This document shows, piece after piece, positions 29,813-37,530 of a stretch of DNA of 64,000 bases (within the stretch, counting starts at the first letter, position 1; each line of letters begins with the position of its first letter). The notes under the pieces are model-generated. The model had not been told where the DNA came from. It made no database searches and was given only the letters and a program-made list of their open reading frames with translations. Made by a program: the position numbers and the translations under genes. Origin of the DNA: Pseudomonas fluorescens NCIMB 11764 (GTDB lineage: Bacteria; Pseudomonadota; Gammaproteobacteria; Pseudomonadales; Pseudomonadaceae); assembly GCF_000293885.2 (NCBI RefSeq), contig NZ_CP010945.1, forward strand, positions 1,191,001 to 1,255,000. The letters are read 5' to 3'.

Positions 29813-29894
29813 GGCGTGTCTCCTGCAAACAGATGGGCTGGGCAGGCCGGGGCGCGCTGCCCCGACCGGTTCCTTGGTTGCGCAATAGGCCGGG

Positions 29895-31022
29895 TCATTG
29901 GCTTTCCGCCTGTTTCAGCTCCAGCACTTCTTTAGGAGTGACCATGTCGCCTTTGTTGTTGCCCCAGGCGTTACGTTCGTAGGTCACGACCGCCGCGATA
30001 TCGACTTCCGAGAGCTGCTTGCCGAACGCCGCCATGGCGGTGCCAGGCTTGCCGTGGAAGACGATGCCCAAGTGATCCTTGATCGGGCCGGTGGCGATTT
30101 TCGAGCCCTTGAGTGCCGGGAACATCGGCGGCAAGCCTTGGCCTTCGGCCTGGTGACAGGCCACGCAAGTGGTGTGATAAACCTTGTCGCCACGCTCTTT
30201 AAGCTCGTCGAGGGTCCATTCCTTGCTGGTCAGCTCTTTGAGCTGCATGGCCTCGGCCTTGCGCTCGCCCAGCCATTTTTCGTAATCGGCCTTTTCCTTG
30301 ACCTCGACCACGATCGGCATGAAACCGTGGTCCTTGCCGCACAACTCGGCGCACTGCCCGCGGTAGATGCCAGGTTTGTCGATGCGGGTCCAGGCTTCAT
30401 TGACGAACCCCGGAATCGCATCGCGCTTGACCGCGAAGGCCGGCACCCACCAGGAGTGGATAACGTCAGCGGAGGTCACCAGGAAGCGCACCTTGGCGCC
30501 AATCGGCAGCACCAGTGGCTTGTCGACCTCCAGCAGGTAGTGCTCGCCCTTGGTTTCCTTGTTGTGAATCTGGTCGGCGGGCGTGGCCAGGTTGCTGAAG
30601 AACTCGACGTCCTGGCCCAGGTATTTGTAATGCCACTTCCACTGATAGCCGGTGACCTGGATATCGATATCCGGCTCACTGGCGTCGTACATCTTGATCA
30701 GGGTCGCCGTGGCAGGAACCGCCATGGCCACCAGGATCACGAAGGGCACGATGGTCCAGAGGATTTCGACGGTGGTGCTTTCATGAAATTTTGCGGCCAC
30801 CTGCCCGGTCGAGCGACGGTGGAGGATCATCGACCAGAACATGGCGCCGAAGACGATGATGCCGATCACTACACAGATCCAGAAAATGGTCATGTGCAGG
30901 TCAAATACTGCGTGACTGATTTCAGTCGCTCCCGGCGCCATATTCACAGTCCAGGCGGCGTGCGCCTGACCGAAAATCGACCACAACAGGAGGCCCATCC
31001 AGACGTGTGGATGTCGCATCAT
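29895..31022 (-). CDS. coxB: Cytochrome c oxidase subunit II with fused cytochrome c domain
   Basis: 375 residues with a signal peptide/first helix, a second membrane helix (MTIFWICVVIGIIVFGAMFW) and a cupredoxin domain with the CuA site QCAELCGKDHGFMP plus an upstream His (SADVIHSWWVP). A C-terminal cytochrome c domain of about 95 residues follows with heme site TTCVACHQAEG and likely Met in GTAMAAFG. The fusion makes this a caa3-type enzyme. It is first gene of the oxidase operon; an RpoS-like promoter lies about 140-170 bases upstream. Confidence 0.96.
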   Translation of the reverse strand: MMRHPHVWMGLLLWSIFGQAHAAWTVNMAPGATEISHAVFDLHMTIFWICVVIGIIVFGAMFWSMILHRRSTGQVAAKFHESTTVEILWTIVPFVILVAMAVPATATLIKMYDASEPDIDIQVTGYQWKWHYKYLGQDVEFFSNLATPADQIHNKETKGEHYLLEVDKPLVLPIGAKVRFLVTSADVIHSWWVPAFAVKRDAIPGFVNEAWTRIDKPGIYRGQCAELCGKDHGFMPIVVEVKEKADYEKWLGERKAEAMQLKELTSKEWTLDELKERGDKVYHTTCVACHQAEGQGLPPMFPALKGSKIATGPIKDHLGIVFHGKPGTAMAAFGKQLSEVDIAAVVTYERNAWGNNKGDMVTPKEVLELKQAESQ

Positions 31023-31392
31023 TGCGGGTTCCCCTTATCGTTCTTGTTATCCCGCCGGCTTTCACCTGCGGCAAGGGAGCGGCATTTCAGACTACGAACT
31101 TGAATCGCCGGGCCTTGCTGCGTGTGCAGTCGGGCGTCATCAGCTAACTCCATTCCCACCCGAGTATAGACAGCGACTGCCACCTCGCAACGTGACGGCG
31201 TAAATGATCTGAAACAGCTGGGACTTGCGTTCAAGGTCCCGAATGGAGAAGGATGCAGACGAGTGGTGGCAAATGGATATAACTGTGATGTCTCAAGGAT
31301 GAAACAATTATGACAAATGCGTCTTAGCCTTTTTCGTATGCAAGCTAAGTTATGTCTTCCCTATTTCATTGCCTTTGTTTCCTGGAGTTTTC
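31023..31392. other. Intergenic region between coxB and the next plus-strand gene
   Basis: 370 bases without a convincing coding frame. It must hold divergent promoters. The only element I can support is an RpoS-like promoter for coxB (31,163-31,190). The part near the plus-strand gene is A+T rich. Confidence 0.6.
31163..31190 (-). promoter_or_regulatory. RpoS-like promoter for the coxBA operon
   Basis: On the minus strand TTGCGA (31,190-31,185), a 16-base spacer, then CTATACT, the RpoS -10 consensus. P. aeruginosa aa3 oxidase genes are known to depend on RpoS and starvation, which fits. Confidence 0.55.
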
Positions 31393-32043
31393 ATGAACAC
31401 CGCCGCATTGCGCGAGCAGATCCAAAAAGCCCAACAACACGAGGCCGAGACCGGCCTGTTGACGCGTCAGCTGGAAAGCAAACTGCCTCATCTACACCCC
31501 ACGATCCAATTGCCGGAGGCGGATGCCAACGGCGTGTTGACGCGTTTTGTCGCCGCCTACATCGATGAAGTTCCTGATCTGCTGGATGCAGCCAATGAAG
31601 TCGCCAGGGAAGCGGGTATCGAGTCACAGATCAAACCGGTGCTGAAAATTGCCGAGCAGTACTTCCTTCAGCCGCCGACCATCATGGCGGGTCACATCGG
31701 GCTCGACAGCCTGCTGGACGAAGCCTATCTGGCGCATCGGTTTGTCGAAGAGGTCAACGACCTGTACATCAAGCACTTTGGCCAGCCACTGATCCCATTG
31801 GACATGACTGTCGCCAACCTGATTGCTCACCAACTGATCGGTGAGGAATTTGCCAACCAACTGGATGAGGCGGTGCATCACGCCGTGGACGAGATGCTCA
31901 ACGATGAAAGCTTTGCGCTGGAGTCGGTGGAAGCCTATCGCGAGAAACTCAGCAGCCCCGATACCGGCGCTGCGTGGAAGCGCTGGCCGTGCATGTCACG
32001 CCGGTTGGGCGTAGGGCTGGAGCTGGATCAGCCCGCCGCCTGA
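31393..32043 (+). CDS. Conserved protein of unknown function (PA0104-like)
   Basis: 216 residues, soluble, acidic and mostly helical, with no signal peptide. There is no enzyme motif I can name. Several His/Glu/Asp pairs occur in helices (HRFVEEVNDLYIKHFG, LIAHQLIGEEFANQLDEAVHH), which could bind metal, but that is a guess. ATG at 31,393 follows a TGGAG site; an upstream frame extension of eight codons is less likely. It occupies the place of PA0104 between coxB and the SulP gene. Confidence 0.75.
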   Translation: MNTAALREQIQKAQQHEAETGLLTRQLESKLPHLHPTIQLPEADANGVLTRFVAAYIDEVPDLLDAANEVAREAGIESQIKPVLKIAEQYFLQPPTIMAGHIGLDSLLDEAYLAHRFVEEVNDLYIKHFGQPLIPLDMTVANLIAHQLIGEEFANQLDEAVHHAVDEMLNDESFALESVEAYREKLSSPDTGAAWKRWPCMSRRLGVGLELDQPAA

Positions 32044-32066
32044 TCCAACTGAAAAACCCAAACCCC

Positions 32067-32156
32067 TGTGGGAGCGGGCTTGCTCGCGAAGGCGGTGAGT
32101 CAATCGACATTAATGTTGAATGACCCACCGCCTTCGCGAGCAAGCCCGCTCCCACA
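32067..32156. repeat. REPIN inverted repeat (family B), near-complete palindrome
   Basis: About 90 bases with long perfect arms: TGTGGGAGCGGGCTTGCTCG and CGAGCAAGCCCGCTCCCACA, continuing through GGCGGTG/CACCGCC and a central ACATTAATGT. It lies between two convergent genes and ends 11 bases before the SulP stop codon. Confidence 0.9.
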
Positions 32157-32166
32157 TTGTCTATGT

Positions 32167-33693
32167 TCAGGCCGTAGAACCTACTCCGGTGGTAGTCCGT
32201 AACCGCCCTTCAAGCCTGCGCTTCAACCCTCGCGCTTCAATCAATAGCGTCGAACCCTTGGCCGCATTGGCCCGACCCCATTCTTCAAGCAACTCCAGGC
32301 ACGAGTGATCGATATAGCTCAGGTTATTGAGCGGCACATGCACCGTTGCACCGGCGGGAATGGTCCCCAGCACCTGAGTCAACGCCGGCACCTTGAGAAA
32401 GGTCGCAGCCCCGATCAAGCGCAACTCCATTTCACCGTCCTTGGGCAGATCGATCAGGCTGATCTTCAACCGCGAGGCTTTCCACGCCAGCTTGGCCAGG
32501 GTCAGGCCGAAGCCGATCAGTACGCCGGTCAACAAGTCGGTGAAGACAATCGCCAGCGCTGTCGCGGCGTAGGTGAACATCGGCATCCGGCCATAACGGC
32601 CCAGACTGCGGAAGGCCTTGAGGTCGACCAGTTTGAAACCGGTGTAAACCAGCACACCCGCCAAACTTGCCACCGGAATGCTCTGCAGCACGCTGGACAG
32701 CAGCAACACGAACGCCAGCAGCCATAGGCCATGGAATATCGTCGACAGTCGTGTGGTGGCGCCAGCTTGCACATTGGCCGAGCTGCGCACGATCACGCCG
32801 GTCATGGGCAACGCACCGAGCAGGCCGCAGAGCATGTTGCCGACGCCTTGCGCCGAGAGTTCCCGGTCGAAGTCCGAGCGTTGACCGCTGTGCATGCGGT
32901 CTACCGCAGCGGCAGACAGCAGGGTTTCGGCACTGGCGATGAAGGCGACAGCGAAGGCCGCGATCAGCAAGGTCGGATCAGCAAGATTGAGCAAGTCCGC
33001 CGGTTTCAGCCAGTCGATGGCTTCCGCCAGATTGGCCGGGACCTCCACGCGTTTGACCTGCAAGGCGAGCATCAGGCTGGCGACAGTCGCCAGGCCTACA
33101 CCCAGGAGCGCTCCCGGAATGAAGCGCAGGGAATGCGGGCGCAATTTTTCCCACAGGTACATCATCGCTATGGTTGCGAGCCCGAGCAGGCCGGCCTGCC
33201 AACCAAAAGAAGGCAAGGCTTGCGCCACGGCAGCCGGAAAGGCCGCCAGGTTATCCAGCCCCGACGGTTTGGGCACGGCGTCGAGCATCACATGCACCTG
33301 TGACAATACGATCAGCACGCCAATCCCGGCGAGCATGCCGTAAACCACCGCCGGCGCTGTTACCCGAAACCAGCAGCCCAGTTTCAAACGTCCGGCCACC
33401 AATTGCAGAAACCCCGCCAGCAGCAGAATCGGCCCGAGCATGGCGATGCCGTGCTGGCGCACCAGTTCGAACACCAGAACAGCCAGACCCGCCGCCGGAC
33501 CGCTGACTTGCAGGGGCGACCCCGCGAGCCAACCCACGACCAGACCACCGATGATGCCGGTGATCAGGCCTTTGGCCGGCGGTAATCCCGAAGCGATGGC
33601 GATGCCCATGCACAAGGGCAGGGCGACCAGAAACACAACCACTGAAGCGAGCAGCTCCCGTGGCAGAACAGCTTTGAGTTGCGCAGCACGCAT
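32167..33693 (-). CDS. SulP family anion transporter, probable bicarbonate/sulfate
   Basis: 508 residues with about eleven to twelve membrane helices and a C-terminal STAS domain (about 410-495; VHVPLNNLSYIDHSCLELLEEW). The N-terminal SulP signature region (VALPLCMGIAIASGLPPAKGLITGI) is present. The ATG at 33,693 has GGGAG seven bases ahead, preferred over the longer frame. The gene is 90 bases downstream of a beta-carbonic anhydrase gene on the same strand. That pairing suggests bicarbonate as the substrate rather than sulfate; this is an inference. Confidence 0.9.
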   Translation of the reverse strand: MRAAQLKAVLPRELLASVVVFLVALPLCMGIAIASGLPPAKGLITGIIGGLVVGWLAGSPLQVSGPAAGLAVLVFELVRQHGIAMLGPILLLAGFLQLVAGRLKLGCWFRVTAPAVVYGMLAGIGVLIVLSQVHVMLDAVPKPSGLDNLAAFPAAVAQALPSFGWQAGLLGLATIAMMYLWEKLRPHSLRFIPGALLGVGLATVASLMLALQVKRVEVPANLAEAIDWLKPADLLNLADPTLLIAAFAVAFIASAETLLSAAAVDRMHSGQRSDFDRELSAQGVGNMLCGLLGALPMTGVIVRSSANVQAGATTRLSTIFHGLWLLAFVLLLSSVLQSIPVASLAGVLVYTGFKLVDLKAFRSLGRYGRMPMFTYAATALAIVFTDLLTGVLIGFGLTLAKLAWKASRLKISLIDLPKDGEMELRLIGAATFLKVPALTQVLGTIPAGATVHVPLNNLSYIDHSCLELLEEWGRANAAKGSTLLIEARGLKRRLEGRLRTTTGVGSTA

Positions 33694-33783
33694 GGTGATT
33701 CTCCCGAAGATTTCTTCAGGCATGGCGTGGCCTGGCCGCTGAAACAGCGGCCAGGGTCAAACCACACAGATTTTTAGGAAGAT

Positions 33784-34515
33784 TTAGAAGCGCGCTTTGG
33801 GCGTCGCCACCGGAATCGGATGGCTGCCATCGAGCGGCAGGAAACGCCCCTGATCGGCGTCATAAGCTTTGATTGCGCTGGTTTCGATGTCATAGACCCA
33901 GCCATGGATGAACAGATGACCGTTCGCCATGCGCGAGGCTACCGAGGGATGAGTACGCAGGTGCTGCAGTTGGGCGATGACATTCTCTTCGGTGAGGATG
34001 TGCATTGTTTCGTTTTCGTCGGTGCAGTTGCAGTTGTCGTGCACCATGGATTTCGCGACTTCCGCATGCCGCAGCCAGGCTTTGACCGTGGGCATCTTTT
34101 CCAGGCTGTCGGGATTGAGCACGGCACGCATCGCGCCACAATCGGAGTGGCCGCAGATGATGATGTGTTGCACGCCCAGCGCCAGCACCGCGTACTCGAT
34201 GGCGGTGGAAACACCGCCGTTCATTTGGCCATAAGGCGGTACGACGTTGCCGACGTTGCGAGTCACGAACAGATCGCCAGGCGAACTGTGGGTGATCAGT
34301 TCGGGCACGATGCGCGAGTCGGCGCAGGTAATGAACATCGCCCTTGGCTGTTGGGCGGTGGCGAGTTTTTTGAAGAGCTCTTCCTGCTGCGGAAAGATCT
34401 CATGATGAAAATGCAAAAAACCATCAACGATATGCTTCAACGCTGCATCGGCGGTTTCCGCCTCGGGTTGGGCTGAAGCCGACGCAGCCAACGGCTGTTT
34501 ATCCTTGTCACTCAT
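33784..34515 (-). CDS. Beta-carbonic anhydrase
   Basis: 243 residues. Zinc ligands and catalytic residues are visible: CADSRIVPE (Cys and the Asp-Arg dyad) and ICGHSDCGAMRAV (His and Cys). It interconverts carbon dioxide and bicarbonate. The N-terminal ~35 residues are Ala/Gln/Glu rich and probably disordered. It is probably co-transcribed with the SulP gene; together they may supply or export bicarbonate. Confidence 0.93.
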   Translation of the reverse strand: MSDKDKQPLAASASAQPEAETADAALKHIVDGFLHFHHEIFPQQEELFKKLATAQQPRAMFITCADSRIVPELITHSSPGDLFVTRNVGNVVPPYGQMNGGVSTAIEYAVLALGVQHIIICGHSDCGAMRAVLNPDSLEKMPTVKAWLRHAEVAKSMVHDNCNCTDENETMHILTEENVIAQLQHLRTHPSVASRMANGHLFIHGWVYDIETSAIKAYDADQGRFLPLDGSHPIPVATPKARF

Positions 34516-34689
34516 GAATTCATCCTCATTGGCGGAGTCAGGGAATTTTCCCGTTTTGTCCGGTGTGAAGCCAGTGGCTGTTTAAAAAACATCCAGGTCG
34601 GAAATCTCGACCCGTCAGTCACTCGATGAACAAGGTAGCTGCCGAAACTTAACTCAAACTGAATCAACTGCTCTAGAACGTGCGTTACA

Positions 34690-34708
34690 GGTTACAAAAA
34701 ATGTGACC
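34690..34708. promoter_or_regulatory. Candidate operator: imperfect palindrome
   Basis: GGTTACA-AAAAA-TGTGACC, six of seven positions symmetric, in the 244-base gap upstream of the carbonic anhydrase gene. No regulator can be named. Confidence 0.3.
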
Positions 34709-34759
34709 AGGCTAATTATGTCGCACGTTTCCTACTACTCAACCATAGGCCAATTGTCC

Positions 34760-35818
34760 TCAAATCAACGACATCTGGCGACCCGGCGGACAAAAGGCGT
34801 CGCAATCCAGATTGAAACCTTCCCGTCGATTGAGCCCCAGGCGTTTGATGGTTTTGGCAAAGCGCTGCGCCAACAGATCGGCAAACGGACCTTCGCCACG
34901 CATTCGGGTGCCGAACCGACTGTCATACAGTTCACCGCCGCGGCTCTGGCGAATCAGACTCAACACATGGGCTGCTCTTTGAGGATAGTGGGCCGCCAGC
35001 CATTCCTCGAACAACGGTGCCACTTCCAGCGGCAGGCGCAACATCATGTAGGCCGCACTTTGTGCTCCGGCCGCCTGCGCCTCGGTCAGCAGGCTTTCGA
35101 GCTCGCTGTCGTTGATCATTGGAATCATCGGTGAACACAGAACGCCCACCGGAATCCCGGCCTCGCGCATTACGCGGATCGCCCGTAGACGGGCCTTGGG
35201 CGCAGCGGCGCGGGGTTCGAGGATGCGTTTGAGTTCATCGTCCAGGGTGGTCAGGCTGATCATCACCGCTACCAGCCGTTGTTCGGCGAGTTCAGCCAGC
35301 AGGTCCAGGTCGCGCAGAATCAGCGAGCCCTTGGTGATGATCGTCACCGGGTGACGGTAACGCAGCAGCACTTCCAGGGTTTTGCGGGTGATCTTGTGTT
35401 CCCGTTCGATGGGCTGGTATGGATCGGTGTTGGAGCCCAGGTTGATCGGTGCGCATTGATAGCCGCGTTTGGACAGTTGCTCTTCCAGCACATCGGCGGC
35501 ATTGGTCTTGGCAATCAGTTTTGTTTCGAAATCCAGCCCCGGTGACATGTCCCAATAAGCGTGGCTGGGTCGTGCATAGCAATAGATGCAGCCGTGCTCG
35601 CAACCGCGATAGGGATTGATCGAACGATCGAAGGGCAGGTCCGGCGAGTTGTTGCGGGTAATGATGGTTTTCGCGGTCTCGATGCGCACCTCGGTGCCCT
35701 GGGTCATCGGCGCTTCCTGATACCAGCCATCGTCCTCCGCCACTGAGCGGTTCGGGGCGAAGCGGTTGTGAGGGTTGGTGGCGGTGCCGCGTCCGCGGGG
35801 AGGCAAGGGAGTGCTCAT
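34760..35818 (-). CDS. Radical SAM protein (PA0069-like, spore photoproduct lyase-related)
   Basis: 352 residues. The radical SAM cluster motif is in RGCEHGCIYCYAR (CxxxCxxC), after PYRG. The family is annotated as 'PA0069 family radical SAM protein' and is distantly like SplB. The TIM-barrel part holds LGSNTDPYQP and ITKGSLILRDLD. The C-terminus holds LNRREGFNLDCDAFCPP, with two more Cys that could bind a second cluster. It is transcribed alone. The substrate is unknown. Confidence 0.9.
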   Translation of the reverse strand: MSTPLPPRGRGTATNPHNRFAPNRSVAEDDGWYQEAPMTQGTEVRIETAKTIITRNNSPDLPFDRSINPYRGCEHGCIYCYARPSHAYWDMSPGLDFETKLIAKTNAADVLEEQLSKRGYQCAPINLGSNTDPYQPIEREHKITRKTLEVLLRYRHPVTIITKGSLILRDLDLLAELAEQRLVAVMISLTTLDDELKRILEPRAAAPKARLRAIRVMREAGIPVGVLCSPMIPMINDSELESLLTEAQAAGAQSAAYMMLRLPLEVAPLFEEWLAAHYPQRAAHVLSLIRQSRGGELYDSRFGTRMRGEGPFADLLAQRFAKTIKRLGLNRREGFNLDCDAFCPPGRQMSLI

Positions 35819-36049
35819 CGATCAATACTCTTTGCTGTATGTGCATACAGTATCGAAGGATGAACGAGCCGGCCAGTGCCGTTCGGCACTCCGACAGGGC
35901 AGGAAACTTCTTGGCAATGAAGTTGACCGGCGAGTTCAACCTGGTGACATTCCGGGAAACATATGACGAATAGCTTGGAGACTAAATTAATAAGTAGTAT
36001 CCGTCTCGCACGAAGTTTCGTGTCTTAATTAATTAAATGGATTTCATTA

Positions 36050-36352
36050 ATGTCGATTTTTAATCAGCGCGGTATCTTTTTACAACTTATGCAGCCAAGT
36101 GCTTCGGAACCAAACACGCTCGTTTCAATACAGCTTGCCCGTATGGAATTGGGTTTTGATGCCGAAAATGAAGTGCAGACCGAGGCCCTGGTGGATTCTG
36201 TCTATATGACTGCAACTTCAGTTGATGGCGGTCGTTCGTTCGATATCAAAAAAGTAAAAAGTGATGTGGACGGTGACGGCGATATCGACAGCGACGACAA
36301 GGAAAAACTGCTGGCTCTGGCCAAAGCTTATTCCAGTATCGTCAATCCGTAA
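36050..36352 (+). CDS. Small orphan protein with a dockerin/EF-hand calcium loop
   Basis: 100 residues, no signal peptide, not recognised. The C-terminal third carries DVDGDGDIDSDDKEKLLALA, which fits the calcium-binding loop and helix of a dockerin repeat or EF-hand (Asp at 1, 3, 5, 9 and 12). The rest has no match I know. The upstream 60 bases are A+T rich, unlike the neighbours, and contain the palindrome CACGAA-GT-TTCGTG. No strong Shine-Dalgarno is seen (only GGA 11 bases ahead). A hairpin follows the stop. The coding case rests on the motif, the acidic composition and the terminator. Confidence 0.65.
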   Translation: MSIFNQRGIFLQLMQPSASEPNTLVSIQLARMELGFDAENEVQTEALVDSVYMTATSVDGGRSFDIKKVKSDVDGDGDIDSDDKEKLLALAKAYSSIVNP

Positions 36353-36364
36353 GCCTGGTTACTC

Positions 36365-36397
36365 ACTAAACCTGTGAGAGTGCCGCGCAGGTTTAGT
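36365..36397 (+). terminator. Hairpin after the dockerin-loop orphan
   Basis: ACTAAACCTG and CAGGTTTAGT form a perfect ten-base stem with a 13-base loop, just after the stop codon. There is no U tract, so it may be a 3' stabiliser rather than an intrinsic terminator. Confidence 0.55.
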
Positions 36398-36555
36398 TGT
36401 GAAGTGCGAGTTGAATCAGCCGTCGCAGGTATTGTTGGAAAGCACAAATTCAAAGGGAGCGGATTCACGATTCTTTGACAGGTGGCTCACGGACCTTTGA
36501 CCGCTCGACGCTCATTGTGGCGTCGTCACCCCGCCTTCCAATACGGTCGTCAAGC

Positions 36556-37197
36556 ATGTCCCCACGCCTTATTCCTGCGATGTGTTTGTCGCTGGTTGCA
36601 CTGTTCAACCTGACGTTTGCTCACGCTGACGAGACAGTCGTGCCCCGTCCTGCGGAGTGGGCTCAACCGGTCGGGGTTCAGTACAACCTTTTCCAGATGT
36701 CCCCGACTCTCTACCGCAGCGCATTACCCGATCGCGGAGCCGTTCCCTTGTTGGCAAAACTCAAGGTCGCCACGGTGATCAACTTCCTGCCCGAGTCCGA
36801 TTCAAGCTGGCTGGCCACACCCGGTATCGAACAGGTGCAACTGCCCTACCGCACCAATCACGTGGATGATGCGCAAGTCCTCACGGCCCTTCGTGCCATT
36901 CAGAGCGCCGAAGCCAAAGGCCCGGTGCTGATGCATTGCAAACACGGCTCGGACCGTACTGGCCTGATGGCCGCCATGTACCGGGTGGTTGTGCAGGGAT
37001 GGAGCAAGGAGGACGCCCTGAGCGAGATGACTCAGGGCGGCTTTGGTGACAGCACACACTTCAGGGACGGTGTTCGTTACATGATGCAGGCCGATGCCGA
37101 GAAGCTGCGCACAGCGCTGGCCAACGGGGAGTGCAGCACGAGCCCGTTCGCTGCGTGTTCGATGAAAAACTGGTTCAAGTCCGCCCATGTCGAGTAA
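36556..37197 (+). CDS. Periplasmic dual-specificity/tyrosine phosphatase, TpbA-like
   Basis: 213 residues with a signal peptide (MSPRLIPAMCLSLVALFNL, cleaved near AHADE). The phosphatase P-loop HCKHGSDRTG (CX5R) is intact, with a general-acid Asp likely in THVDDAQ. The rest follows TpbA of P. aeruginosa closely by memory (MSPTLYRSALP, RVVVQGWSKEDAL, LANGECS...FAAC). TpbA controls c-di-GMP by dephosphorylating the periplasmic part of TpbB. The start chosen gives the signal peptide; the frame is open 27 codons further up. A tpbB partner is not next door. Confidence 0.88.
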   Translation: MSPRLIPAMCLSLVALFNLTFAHADETVVPRPAEWAQPVGVQYNLFQMSPTLYRSALPDRGAVPLLAKLKVATVINFLPESDSSWLATPGIEQVQLPYRTNHVDDAQVLTALRAIQSAEAKGPVLMHCKHGSDRTGLMAAMYRVVVQGWSKEDALSEMTQGGFGDSTHFRDGVRYMMQADAEKLRTALANGECSTSPFAACSMKNWFKSAHVE

Positions 37198-37201
37198 ACA
37201 G

Positions 37202-37232
37202 CACCTCCCACGGCATTGCGCTGTGGGAGGTG
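37202..37232. terminator. Bidirectional hairpin between convergent genes
   Basis: CACCTCCCAC and GTGGGAGGTG form a perfect ten-base stem with an 11-base loop. It is placed between the stops of the TpbA-like gene and the YheV-like gene. No U tract. Confidence 0.6.
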
Positions 37233-37242
37233 ATCACTGGAC

Positions 37243-37530
37243 TCAGTGCTGTTCGTCAGGCTTTTTCTTCAGCTTCGGGTTCGGGAAAAACTGTACGGCC
37301 TGAACCTTGGCGTCCGGTACCTTCAGCGCCGAAACATTAACCCGCGTTCCCAATTCCTTGGGGACGGACAGGCCTTGTTCATTCAACGTGTCTGAATACC
37401 CGCAGGCCACGCACTCGCGGTGCGGGACGTCGTCTTCGTTCCACATCATCAACTTGTCCGGCTCGCTGCACGCCGGGCAGACCGCCCCGGCGATGAAGCG
37501 TTTTTTCGTCTTCACAGGCGCCTCACTCAT
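37243..37530 (-). CDS. YheV-family zinc-ribbon protein
   Basis: 95 residues with a four-Cys ribbon, AVCPACSEPDK and RECVACGYSD (CxxC x ~20 CxxC), followed by a Lys/Pro-rich tail. The YheV/DUF2387 family is next to prlC in many gammaproteobacteria, and here its ATG overlaps the prlC stop by 4 bases. Probably a metal- or nucleic-acid-binding protein; role unknown. Confidence 0.88.
   Translation of the reverse strand: MSEAPVKTKKRFIAGAVCPACSEPDKLMMWNEDDVPHRECVACGYSDTLNEQGLSVPKELGTRVNVSALKVPDAKVQAVQFFPNPKLKKKPDEQH

Noticed and set aside
17300..32156. Repeated palindromes as a CRISPR array
   Set aside because: Single isolated inverted pairs with no regularly spaced identical repeats and no cas genes; they are REPINs.
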